Assembly: GCA_017448455.1 (NCBI GenBank)
Contig: JAFSLL010000249.1
Location: forward strand, 1-32,179
Reading direction: 5' to 3'
Length of the DNA: 32,179 bases
Origin: Oscillospiraceae bacterium
GTDB taxonomy: Bacteria; Bacillota; Clostridia; Oscillospirales; Oscillospiraceae
In this document: positions 16,142-23,488 of the stretch, piece by piece
Layout: every line of letters starts with the position of its first letter
Position numbering within the stretch: position 1 is the stretch's first letter
The notes under the pieces: model-generated
Seen by the model: only the letters and a program-made list of their open reading frames with translations
Database searches by the model: none
Told to the model about the DNA's origin: nothing
Program-made: the position numbers and the translations under genes

Positions 16142-17334
16142 ATATCCACTTCCTGCTTGCGGAATGTGTCGCGATAGGTTTTCGGCGTCACATTTTTCAG
16201 CTTCCTGAAAATCTTACCCATATAGCTCTGATTGGGAAAACCCACATAAACGGCGATTTCAGACAGTGACAGCTCGGAATAGAGCAGCAGGTTGGCAGCG
16301 CGGAAAACGCGCTCTTCGTTGATCGCGTCCTGAAGACAACCTCCGGTTTCCTGCTTAAACATCCGGGAGAGATAGCTGGGACTGAGACCGATGGTCTCGG
16401 CCATATTCTCCAGATAAATCTTTTCCCGATAGTGCTTCCGAATGTAGTCTCTGGCTTTCTCCGCATAGCCGACAGACTGCGGTTTATTAAGCTTTTCCTG
16501 AACCCGCCCGGTCAGTTCCTCAATCGCCCGGTTGCGATGGTGCAGTATATGAGCCGGATCATGGGCCTCATCGCACTTCTGAATATAGTAGCCGCTGATT
16601 CGATAGGCGGAGGTGGGGGGGACACCCGCTTCAATGGCAGCACGCGAGCAGAGTGTGATCGCTACAATCGCGAGATTACGCCGATGCCGGAGATCGACAT
16701 CGGATAGGCGTCCGGTATCCCGGTCCATGCTCTCCGAAATACGGATCGCGTCTTCTGTGCGGCCTTCCCGGACAGCCTGGAGCACCAGCTGTTCCTCATG
16801 ATAGCTGTGCCGATAGGCTGCATCATCGTTCTCTTCTTCCTCTTTCATGACAAACCGGAGCATTTCCCGCTTTGCCTGCTTCTCGTCCCGATTGATGATT
16901 CGGTTGAGCTGCAGCAGCTCTTCATTTTCCAGGCTTGCATTCTCTATCACCGTATTGGTCAGCAGGATCATATTTCTGATCTCCGGCAGTGTGAAGACAG
17001 GCAAAACCCGGATACTGTCGCTTCGGATGCCATAGCGCGCGTACATCTGTTTCCTCTGAGCGGCGTTCAGCCTCTGATGAGCCATCGGCCCCATGAGCAA
17101 AAAACCGCGCTCACAGCGAATCGCCGCATAATAACAATCCTGCTCATCATGCCAGAGAAACGGAGCTGTCTGTCCCTGTGCCCCTTCCCGCAGAATGCGG
17201 CGGAGATGATCCGACTGCATCAGCGGACTTTCGTCTGCGTTGTCGAAGAACGCAGTCAGACTGCCGTCTCCTTCCTCATACACCAGATCCACCTTGATCA
17301 CGCTGCATAGAATTCTGACATGATTTTCCCTCAT
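16138..17334 (-). CDS. AraC-family transcriptional regulator
   Basis: A 398-residue regulator with the AraC/XylS DNA-binding domain in the last about 100 residues (YIRKHYREKIYLENMAETIGLSPSYLSRMFKQETGG, then LSEIAVYVGFPNQSYMGKIFRKLKNVTPKTYRDTF). The N-terminal part is a putative effector-binding region with CERGFLLMGPMAHQ. The middle contains a helical stretch AIVAITLCSRAAIEAGVPPTSAYRISGYYI, parallel to that of the regulator at 3574-4794. ATG 17334 has GGGAGGG 8 bases upstream. It is divergent from the DUF3237-hydrolase-esterase genes, and the intergenic space carries a bipartite element repeated before the symporter at 20810. That makes it the likely activator of both units. Confidence 0.9.
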   Translation of the reverse strand: MRENHVRILCSVIKVDLVYEEGDGSLTAFFDNADESPLMQSDHLRRILREGAQGQTAPFLWHDEQDCYYAAIRCERGFLLMGPMAHQRLNAAQRKQMYARYGIRSDSIRVLPVFTLPEIRNMILLTNTVIENASLENEELLQLNRIINRDEKQAKREMLRFVMKEEEENDDAAYRHSYHEEQLVLQAVREGRTEDAIRISESMDRDTGRLSDVDLRHRRNLAIVAITLCSRAAIEAGVPPTSAYRISGYYIQKCDEAHDPAHILHHRNRAIEELTGRVQEKLNKPQSVGYAEKARDYIRKHYREKIYLENMAETIGLSPSYLSRMFKQETGGCLQDAINEERVFRAANLLLYSELSLSEIAVYVGFPNQSYMGKIFRKLKNVTPKTYRDTFRKQEVDI

Positions 17335-17384
17335 TGCGGCATCCCTCCCATATCAATATAGCATCCCCTATTGAAAAACGCAAG

Positions 17385-17441
17385 ATAAGAGCAAAAGAAA
17401 CAAAATAAGAATATAGAAGGGCGATCATCCTGTCGTATAAT
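17385..17441 (+). promoter_or_regulatory. Bipartite regulatory element (copy 1) and promoter of the DUF3237 operon
   Basis: ATAAGAGCAAAA (17385-17396), eight bases, then ATAAGAATATAGA (17405-17417). The two ATAAGA half-sites are 20 bases apart, about two helical turns, as expected for AraC-type direct repeats. TATAAT (17436-17441) follows, with no good -35, so activator dependence is likely. A copy with identical spacing lies at 20689-20721. Confidence 0.65.
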
Positions 17442-17461
17442 GCAATCAAAATGGAGGCGCG

Positions 17462-17914
17462 ATGTTCATGAGTGAACCGATTATGATTTTTAAGGTAACT
17501 GCAAACCCGGAGGATTGTACCAGCATGATGTGCGCCTACGGCGGCGTCAGCTTTATTCCCTTCACGGCGACTGTTGAATCAGAGCTGTTCAGCGGAAAAA
17601 CAGTTCCCGGCGCCTGCGACGTGCAGGTGGAAAACCCCGCCGGCAGCCGGAACATGTGCGCAAAATACATGTTCCGTGGGACGGATTGTGCCGGCAACGG
17701 CTGCTTCCTTTTTGTGGAAAACAACGGATACCTGGCCGAAGTCATGCGCCACGATCCCTTTTTCCATGCATACCCCAGATTTATGACGGATTCCCCTGTT
17801 CTGGGAGAATACCTGAGTCAGCAGCGCTTCCGATCGGAAGTGCAGGGGCGCGACTGGGGGGTCGAGATCCGGATCTACGATGTTCTGAAAGAAGGAGAGG
17901 AAAAAGATGCATGA
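17462..17914 (+). CDS. DUF3237-like protein of unknown function
   Basis: A 150-residue soluble protein with a beta-rich pattern: YGGVSFIPFTATVESELFSGKTVPGACDVQVENPAGSRNMCAKYMFRGTDCAGNGCFLFVENNGYLAEV...FMTDSPVLGEYLSQQRFRSEVQGRDWGVEIRIYDVL. This matches the general layout of DUF3237 proteins, predicted beta-barrels found beside sugar and aromatic catabolic genes, without an established biochemical role. GGAGG lies 4 bases before ATG 17462 and 10 bases before ATG 17468; either could be the start. It overlaps the next gene by 8 bases, so the two are translationally coupled. A ligand-binding or accessory role in the breakdown of the same substrate is an inference from position. Confidence 0.7.
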   Translation: MFMSEPIMIFKVTANPEDCTSMMCAYGGVSFIPFTATVESELFSGKTVPGACDVQVENPAGSRNMCAKYMFRGTDCAGNGCFLFVENNGYLAEVMRHDPFFHAYPRFMTDSPVLGEYLSQQRFRSEVQGRDWGVEIRIYDVLKEGEEKDA

Positions 17915-19109
17915 GCGTTTTTTCGGCGTCGGCGAGCCGCTGATCCAGCGGCAGCGGGATCAGGGGATCGACGCCCCCGCCTATCTTGACCTGGTGAAAG
18001 GGCTCGGCTGCAACGCGTTCCGAACCTGGATGCATCTGACGGAGCTTCTGACCGACCCGGTAACGCCGAACCCGAATGAGGTCAGGAAGCATACGGCACT
18101 GCTGAACCGCGCTGCCGAGCTCGACATCGAAGTAACCGCCATGAGCCACGAGTGGTTCCTGCCGGCAGGCTGCAGACAGCGGACAGGCCATGCCATGCCC
18201 ACGCGCGACCTCACACCCGGCAGCCTCTACATGCAGGCATTGGAAATGCTGGAACAGAGCTGGTATACCATGGTCTCCCTGTTCCCGCAGGTGCGGATCT
18301 GGGAAATCGGAAACGAGTGGAACCTCAACGCCTTCCTGCATCCGGACGGCTTTCTGGAATCCGATATGTCGGCCCCCTTTACGGCAGACGAGAAGATGGA
18401 TATCGCCGTAGACATGATGTATTTCGCGGCGCGCGGCGTTCGGCGGGCAAATCCAAAGGCTCTGGTCGCGTCCTTCTCCCCGGCTCTTTCCACCCCCGGC
18501 CTCGGCGGCGACATGCCGGATTACCTGCCGGTGATGTACGGTGTCGCCTGGACACTGGATAAAGTGTACAGCCGTATCAAAAGCGGTAACTTCTGGTCGA
18601 CAGATACCGACGACTACTTTGACCTTGTCGCCTGGCACCCCTATGTGTTTACCAACCGGCCCAGTTCGGACGCAGACCTCTTCCTTGACGTGGACGAACC
18701 GGATCAGCTCTGGCAGAGCTACAACGACGCAGCCTACAGGGTCATGCAGAAGTACGGCGACGGGCACAGGCAGGTGCTTTTAACAGAATCCGGATTTACC
18801 GACTGCGGCAATCCCGAGTGGGAAAAGCGATACGCCGGCTACAACAAAAAGATGCTGGAAATCGCGGCGAAACTGCCATACGTCCGGACACTGCACAATT
18901 TCCGCCTTCTCAATGAGAATTCCATGCTCCGCCGCGGCGGCATCGAGCAGAACCAGATCGGCGGGCTCACAGAAGTCTATTTCGGCATTTTCACCGATCC
19001 CGAAGATGGCTGCCGCCCCCGGGCGCGCGCCTATGCCATCCAGGAAATGACCGCCAGCACAGCAGATTTGAAAGCTCTTGGCGCGAAACTCGCGCAAACA
19101 GTTAATTAA
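17907..19109 (+). CDS. Unclassified clan GH-A-like glycoside hydrolase
   Basis: A 400-residue predicted TIM-barrel protein. It has the paired glutamates of retaining clan GH-A enzymes: Glu137 in IWEIGNEWNLNAF (acid/base, at the end of strand 4) and Glu294 in VLLTESGFTD (nucleophile, strand 7). Other barrel-like stretches are GLGCNAFRTWMHL, DIEVTAMSHEWF and DYFDLVAWHPYVFTNRP. I do not recognise a specific family; it is most like GH5/GH39-type proteins. No signal peptide is seen. The start has GGAGAGG 6 bases upstream and overlaps the end of the DUF3237 gene. It is followed 13 bases later by a carboxylesterase gene, which suggests an acylated glycoside or oligosaccharide as substrate. Confidence 0.75.
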   Translation: MHERFFGVGEPLIQRQRDQGIDAPAYLDLVKGLGCNAFRTWMHLTELLTDPVTPNPNEVRKHTALLNRAAELDIEVTAMSHEWFLPAGCRQRTGHAMPTRDLTPGSLYMQALEMLEQSWYTMVSLFPQVRIWEIGNEWNLNAFLHPDGFLESDMSAPFTADEKMDIAVDMMYFAARGVRRANPKALVASFSPALSTPGLGGDMPDYLPVMYGVAWTLDKVYSRIKSGNFWSTDTDDYFDLVAWHPYVFTNRPSSDADLFLDVDEPDQLWQSYNDAAYRVMQKYGDGHRQVLLTESGFTDCGNPEWEKRYAGYNKKMLEIAAKLPYVRTLHNFRLLNENSMLRRGGIEQNQIGGLTEVYFGIFTDPEDGCRPRARAYAIQEMTASTADLKALGAKLAQTVN

Positions 19110-19122
19110 GGGAGGATTCATC

Positions 19123-20682
19123 ATGGCAGAACATCTGGTAAAAACAACGTCCGGTACCGTGCGCGGCGTGGAGCGCGAAGGCCGGATCGACTACCTCGGC
19201 ATTCCCTATGCCCAGCCGCCTGTCGGTGAGCTGCGCTTTAAGCGCTCGATCCCCGTCATTCCCTGGGAGGGCGTCCGTGACGCGACAGCTTACGGCCATT
19301 CTCCGGTCCAGTACAACAACGGTATTGTCATGGGGGATGAAGACTGTCTCACCGTCAATGTACAGCGTCCCCTGGAAGGGGACAGACTGCCGGTCTTTGT
19401 CTGGATCTACGGCGGCGGTTACAACACCGGCTACTCCTCGGACGAGATGTATACCGGCGAGGCCTTCGTCCGTGACGGCGTACTGTTCTTTTCCTTCAAC
19501 TACCGTACCAATATCCTTGGCTTCTATGATTTTACCACCTATCCCGGCTGTGAGGACTTCGATTCCAACTGCGGCCTCAGCGACCAGATCCTGGCGCTGA
19601 ACTGGATCCGGGAAAATGTGGAAGCCTTCGGCGGAGACCCGGAACGCATCACCATTGCAGGCGAATCCGCGGGCGGGGCATCTGTCACCAACATGCTGGT
19701 CTGCCCCGGCGTCAGGGGCTGCTTCACGCAGGCCATCATCGAAAGCGGTCTGCCCAACTGCGTCATGACGCATGAGCTGGCCCGTGAAAACATCGACCTC
19801 TTCCTGGAGGGGATGCACTGGACGGAAAAGGATCTGCCCCTGCTGCGCACGATGGATCCGCATCTCTTCCTGCTGGGTCACGAGTATGTGCAGGCCAAAC
19901 ACCAGTATAAGAACCCCGGTATGTTTCTGCCCGGTCCGGTGCTTGACGATCTGCTGCCCGTGCGCCCCATTGACGCGCTGCGCGCCGGGGCCGCCGAAGG
20001 CATTAAGCTGATCATCGGAACCAACATGCATGAAGGAACGATGTTTGTCCATCCGGAGAACACCGGCTTCCCCAACTCGTGGGCAATGATCGCGCAGATG
20101 ATGGAAAAAAACGGCAATGCCGACGCGCTGCCCAAGATTATCGGCTTCTACCATGAGGATGGCAGAGACTACTTCAGTTTCTTCAAAGATTCCGCCGTCT
20201 CGATGTCCAGCTCCATTCCTCCGATGACCGGTGATATCCGGCAGATCGGCGGGGACGCCTTTATCCGCTTCGCCACGGATTACGCCTTTGAAATGCCCTC
20301 CGTCAAAGTCGCTGATGCGCAGCGGCGATTCACACCGGATGTCTGGATGTACCGCTATGAGCTGGTGACCAAATCCGGTATCGAAACCGGCTGGAAGGCC
20401 AGCCATGCCTTCGAGCTGCCCTTTGTCTTCGAAAAGCCGGATCATCCCTTTACTCATTTCGAGTTTGACGGAGAGTCGGAGGAGCTCTTCCGGGAGATGG
20501 CTTCTCAGATTCACGGCGACTGGGTCCGCTTTGTCAGGACCGGCGAGCCCAACCCCGACTGGGGCCGCTTCGAGGGGGCCAATTCGCCCGTGCGCATCTA
20601 CGATCGGGAGACGCATACCGAGCAGCTTGACCGCCGCCACCTGATGCAGATCTGGGGCGATCTGCGGTTTTATGAAAAATAA
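19123..20682 (+). CDS. Type-B carboxylesterase (alpha/beta hydrolase)
   Basis: A 519-residue carboxylesterase of the cholinesterase-like family, which hydrolyses carboxylic esters. Visible features are the N-terminal signature FLGIPYAQPP-like (YLGIPYAQPPVGELRFKRS), EDCLTVNVQRP, the oxyanion segment WIYGGGYNTGYSS, and the nucleophile Ser182 in AGESAGGAS. The late histidine motif ASHAFELPFVF is also present. No signal peptide is seen, so it probably acts in the cytoplasm. ATG 19123 has GGGAGG 7 bases upstream; an in-frame ATG at 19078 lies inside the preceding gene and has no such site. With the preceding hydrolase it may deacylate an imported ester-decorated glycoside (acetyl, feruloyl or similar); this is inference. 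Confidence 0.9.
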   Translation: MAEHLVKTTSGTVRGVEREGRIDYLGIPYAQPPVGELRFKRSIPVIPWEGVRDATAYGHSPVQYNNGIVMGDEDCLTVNVQRPLEGDRLPVFVWIYGGGYNTGYSSDEMYTGEAFVRDGVLFFSFNYRTNILGFYDFTTYPGCEDFDSNCGLSDQILALNWIRENVEAFGGDPERITIAGESAGGASVTNMLVCPGVRGCFTQAIIESGLPNCVMTHELARENIDLFLEGMHWTEKDLPLLRTMDPHLFLLGHEYVQAKHQYKNPGMFLPGPVLDDLLPVRPIDALRAGAAEGIKLIIGTNMHEGTMFVHPENTGFPNSWAMIAQMMEKNGNADALPKIIGFYHEDGRDYFSFFKDSAVSMSSSIPPMTGDIRQIGGDAFIRFATDYAFEMPSVKVADAQRRFTPDVWMYRYELVTKSGIETGWKASHAFELPFVFEKPDHPFTHFEFDGESEELFREMASQIHGDWVRFVRTGEPNPDWGRFEGANSPVRIYDRETHTEQLDRRHLMQIWGDLRFYEK

Positions 20683-20688
20683 AGCAAA

Positions 20689-20744
20689 ATAAGAACAAAA
20701 ACAGCATAATGAGAATATAGAGAATTCGAATAATCTCCTATTCT
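20689..20744 (+). promoter_or_regulatory. Bipartite regulatory element (copy 2) and promoter of the symporter gene
   Basis: ATAAGAACAAAA (20689-20700), eight bases, then ATGAGAATATAGA (20709-20721). It matches copy 1 at 17385 at 23 of 25 defined positions with the same spacing. A possible -10 TATTCT (20739-20744) lies at nearly the same distance as in copy 1. The element begins 7 bases after the esterase stop, so the symporter gene has its own regulated promoter. Confidence 0.6.
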
Positions 20745-20809
20745 ATAGTCACGAAATCCAATCGAAACAGCAACGCATACAACAACTATAACGAGAAGGA
20801 GAGACAAAA

Positions 20810-22216
20810 ATGTTCGCAACAAAACATGACGATCCCAATGGTTCCCTTGGGTGGGGAGAACGCTTATCCTACGGTGTTGGTGGTTTTTCGTTCAACATGA
20901 TCAATGGTATTATCGGTTCTTTCCTGACGATCTATTTCACCAGCGCAGTCGGTCTGAACGCCGGTATTATCGCAACAATCCTCGCGGTTTCCAAAGTATT
21001 TGACGGTATCTCGGATCTCGTGATGGGCCGTATCGTTGACAAAACCCATCACAAAATGGGTAAGGCCAGGATCTGGCTGCTCAGAATGTGCATCCCCTTT
21101 GCGGTTACGACGATGCTTCTCTTCTTCGTCCCGCAGAACTGGCCGTCTCTCGCACAGTACATTTATGTTTTCCTGATGTACAACATTGTCAATGCTGTCT
21201 GCCTGACCGGTGTTCTGGTTCCGTTCTATTCTCTGGTTGCCCTTGAAACCGCCAACCCCTATGAGAGAGGTCTTCTCGGCAATATCCAGCAGATCTTCCA
21301 GACACTCGGCAACGTGGTTGTCAACTCCACCTTCGTCGTCCTGCTCGGCAAGTTCACCAGCAGCACGGAGACGCTTTACACGCAGCGCGGCTTCACCCTG
21401 ACCATGCTCGTCTACTGCGCCGTCATGGTGATCGTCTGCCTGTTCTGTGTATTCAACACCAAAGAGCGCGTAAAGGAAGTAGAGAAGAAAGAAATATCCG
21501 AGGAAGAGAAACAGAAAAACAAGGAAAACTTCGGTGTTACGGTTAAGGCTCTGCTCAAGAATCAGTATTGGCTCCTGCTGACACTCGGCAACTTTGTGGT
21601 ATTCACCATCATTATCTTCTACGCCATGGGCACAGTTTTCTACAGCCAGTATGTACTGTATGATATGGGCCAGTACGCGATGCTTTCCAATGCCATCTCC
21701 ATTGCTCAGTTCGCCATCATGTTTGTCACGCCGATCATGATGAAGAAAATCTCCAAGGAAAAGATCTATACTTTCGGTATGCTGGTTATGGCCATCGGCT
21801 TCCTCGGATCGGCCATGTTCACCTCCCACGGCATCCTGCTTGTCAGCAACGTACTGAAAGGTCTTGGTGTCGGCCTCTGCGGCGGTATGGCACTGGGCAT
21901 GGTCGCTGACAGCGTTACCTACGGCAAGCTTAAGACCGGCGTTGACACGGTCGGCATGGGCAACGCGGGCATCTCTGCCGCCCAGAAGATCGGCCTCGGC
22001 CTGGGTCAGGCAATCTTCGGCTGGGTTCTCGCCGGTGCCGGACTGAATGCCGCTCTCGATGCGCAGGGTCTGCCTCAGCCGGAGTCCGTTTCCATCGCCA
22101 TCAAATTCCTCTATGGCTGGGTCCCGGCCATCATGGCGGGCGCCATGTTCGTCATCATGCTTCTGTTCTATCACTGTGAGAGAGACATCCAGAGACTCGA
22201 ACAGAATGCCGCCTGA
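20810..22216 (+). CDS. GPH-family glycoside/pentoside/hexuronide:cation symporter
   Basis: A 468-residue membrane transporter of the major facilitator superfamily with about 12 spans. The N-terminal block (GWGERLSYGVGGFSFNMINGIIGSFLTIYFTSAVGLNAGIIATILAVSKVFDGISDLVMGRIVDKT) carries the typical GPH signature. A charged central cytoplasmic loop (KERVKEVEKKEISEEEKQKNKENFGVTVKALLKNQYW) separates the two halves. It should import a sugar or glycoside with Na+ or H+. Its promoter shares the bipartite element with the DUF3237-hydrolase-esterase unit, so it probably brings in their substrate. GAAGGAGAG precedes the start at normal spacing. Confidence 0.93.
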   Translation: MFATKHDDPNGSLGWGERLSYGVGGFSFNMINGIIGSFLTIYFTSAVGLNAGIIATILAVSKVFDGISDLVMGRIVDKTHHKMGKARIWLLRMCIPFAVTTMLLFFVPQNWPSLAQYIYVFLMYNIVNAVCLTGVLVPFYSLVALETANPYERGLLGNIQQIFQTLGNVVVNSTFVVLLGKFTSSTETLYTQRGFTLTMLVYCAVMVIVCLFCVFNTKERVKEVEKKEISEEEKQKNKENFGVTVKALLKNQYWLLLTLGNFVVFTIIIFYAMGTVFYSQYVLYDMGQYAMLSNAISIAQFAIMFVTPIMMKKISKEKIYTFGMLVMAIGFLGSAMFTSHGILLVSNVLKGLGVGLCGGMALGMVADSVTYGKLKTGVDTVGMGNAGISAAQKIGLGLGQAIFGWVLAGAGLNAALDAQGLPQPESVSIAIKFLYGWVPAIMAGAMFVIMLLFYHCERDIQRLEQNAA

Positions 22217-22239
22217 TCAAACAAGCATATCCACGGATT

Positions 22240-22270
22240 ACGCTTAGGCAGATTCACCCTGCCTAAGCGT
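22240..22270 (+). terminator. Hairpin after the symporter gene (weak terminator)
   Basis: A perfect 12-bp inverted repeat (ACGCTTAGGCAG / CTGCCTAAGCGT) with a 7-base loop, followed only by TCTAAT rather than a T-run. It ends 22 bases before the rhamnosidase pseudogene start. Confidence 0.7.
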
Positions 22271-22292
22271 TCTAATATGGGAGGGAACGGCA

Positions 22293-23380
22293 ATGCATGC
22301 ATATGACCTTACAACAGAGCACATGAGCAATCCCATAGGTCTTGATGTACAGCACCCTCGGCTGTCGTGGAAGTGCGCGGACGGCATTCGGCAGACCGCA
22401 TACCACATTCACGCCGCAGAATCGGAATGGGACCTGGCCAACGGAAAGCTGCTGTGGAACAGCGGCGAAATCCCTTCCGATGAAAGCCTCCACATCGAAT
22501 ACGGCGGCGACACACTCGGAACCGGAGACCGCGTCTTCTGGCAGGTACGGCTGAAGGATGAACAGGGACGTTGGGGAGCGTGGTCGGAAAGCGCTTTCTT
22601 TGAAATGGGACTTTTGGGTGCGGATGCCCAGAAGGCGGAGTGGATCAATCCTGAAAAAGAGTATGATCCGGATTCCGAGCCGCCCGTCAGCCTTCTCCGC
22701 AGAGAATTCCCTCTGGAGAGCGGATTTCTGCGTGCCCGGCTCTATGTCTCTGCCCTTGGCATGTACAAGGCGTATCTCAACGGCAAAGTCGTCGGGGACG
22801 AAGTTCTTGCCCCCGGTTTTACAGATATGGAGCGCCGCAGACAGTACCAGACCTACGACGTGACCAAACTCCTCCATGCCGGTGCGAACGCGGCAGGCCT
22901 TGCGCTTGCTGACGGCTGGGCACGGGGCAGGCTTGGCTTCAGCGGGAAGCGAAACCAGTTCTCTCTGGGCATCGCGGCATGGGCGCAGCTTGTTGTCGAT
23001 TATCCCGAACGCAGGGAAATCGCGCTGATTACCGACACTTCCTGGAAAGCGACGCGGTGAAGCAGGCCTGGTTCCGCCGCTTTACCGACAATGGGCTGAT
23101 TCACGGCGGCAGCCGGCAGTGTCTTTATGTTCGGCCGCTGGCGCTCCGGCTTTTGCCGGCAGAGGCAGCGCAGCGGGCTGCGGACCAGCTGAACGGCATT
23201 GTGGAAGCAAACCGGTATCGGATCGGCACAGGTTTCCTGTCGACTCCGTTTCTGTGTGAAGTGCTGACCCGGGGCGGCCATACGGAAACGGCATACAGGA
23301 CGCTGCTCAACTCGCGTCGTGTGCGCCTGCCAGGATTCCCACGCAGCTCAGGACTGTTAAACACGCTCTCTTTGACCTGA
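22293..23380 (+). pseudogene. Alpha-L-rhamnosidase (GH78) remnant with internal and 3' deletions
   Basis: The first 255 codons (22293-23060) encode the normal GH78 N-terminal region (NPIGLDVQHPRLSWKC, FWQVRLKDEQGRWGAWSESAFFEMG, ARLYVSALGMYKAYLNGKVVGDEVLAPGFTDMERRRQYQTYDVT) and end at TDTSWKATR and a stop. Immediately after, in another frame (about 23050-23310), comes late catalytic-domain sequence (DNGLIHGGSRQCLYVRPLALRLLPAEAAQRAA...GTGFLSTPFLCEVLTRGGHTETAYRTLLN), which then loses homology. The central catalytic barrel and the C-terminal domain are missing. GGGAGGG precedes the ATG, so a 255-residue fragment might still be made. It is not the same subtype as the intact rhamnosidase next to it. 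Confidence 0.85.
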
Positions 23381-23404
23381 ACAGCCTGCGGAGGCCTTTT
23401 CCGT

Positions 23405-23433
23405 CTTGTATTTTTGGGGCGGGACCATTATAA
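23405..23433 (+). promoter_or_regulatory. Promoter of the intact rhamnosidase gene
   Basis: TTGTAT (23405-23410), 17 bases, then TATAAT (23428-23433). The palindrome ATGATCAT (23432-23439) overlaps the -10 and presumed start site; the same 8-mer occurs twice in the leader of the GH2 operon. Confidence 0.7.
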
Positions 23434-23443
23434 TGATCATACT

Positions 23444-23463
23444 CGGGGAGCCGGAGGGCTCCC
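23444..23463 (+). promoter_or_regulatory. 5'-terminal mRNA hairpin of the rhamnosidase gene
   Basis: GGGGAGCC and GGCTCCCC pair perfectly around a GGAG loop. The stem starts about 10 bases after the -10, so it would form the very 5' end of the message, upstream of the GAGGAG ribosome binding site at 23475-23480. It could protect the mRNA against 5' decay. Confidence 0.6.
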
Positions 23464-23488
23464 CACTTGAATATGAGGAGAAAGCACC

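Noticed and set aside
19102-20640. Long open frame of 512 codons opposite the carboxylesterase
   Set aside because: It is a mirror of a GC-rich, well-conserved gene on the other strand, has no recognisable domain and no ribosome binding site. Similar antisense frames opposite araA, GH2 and GH43 were rejected for the same reason.
22584-22600. GAAAGCGCTTTC palindrome resembling a CcpA catabolite-response site
   Set aside because: It lies well inside the rhamnosidase remnant, encodes ordinary residues (ESAFF), and is far from any promoter, so chance is the simpler explanation.
23432-23439. ATGATCAT as a definite shared operator of the rhamnosidase and GH2 units
   Set aside because: The same 8-mer also occurs inside the GH2 coding region (6053-6060), so three intergenic hits are not convincing on their own.
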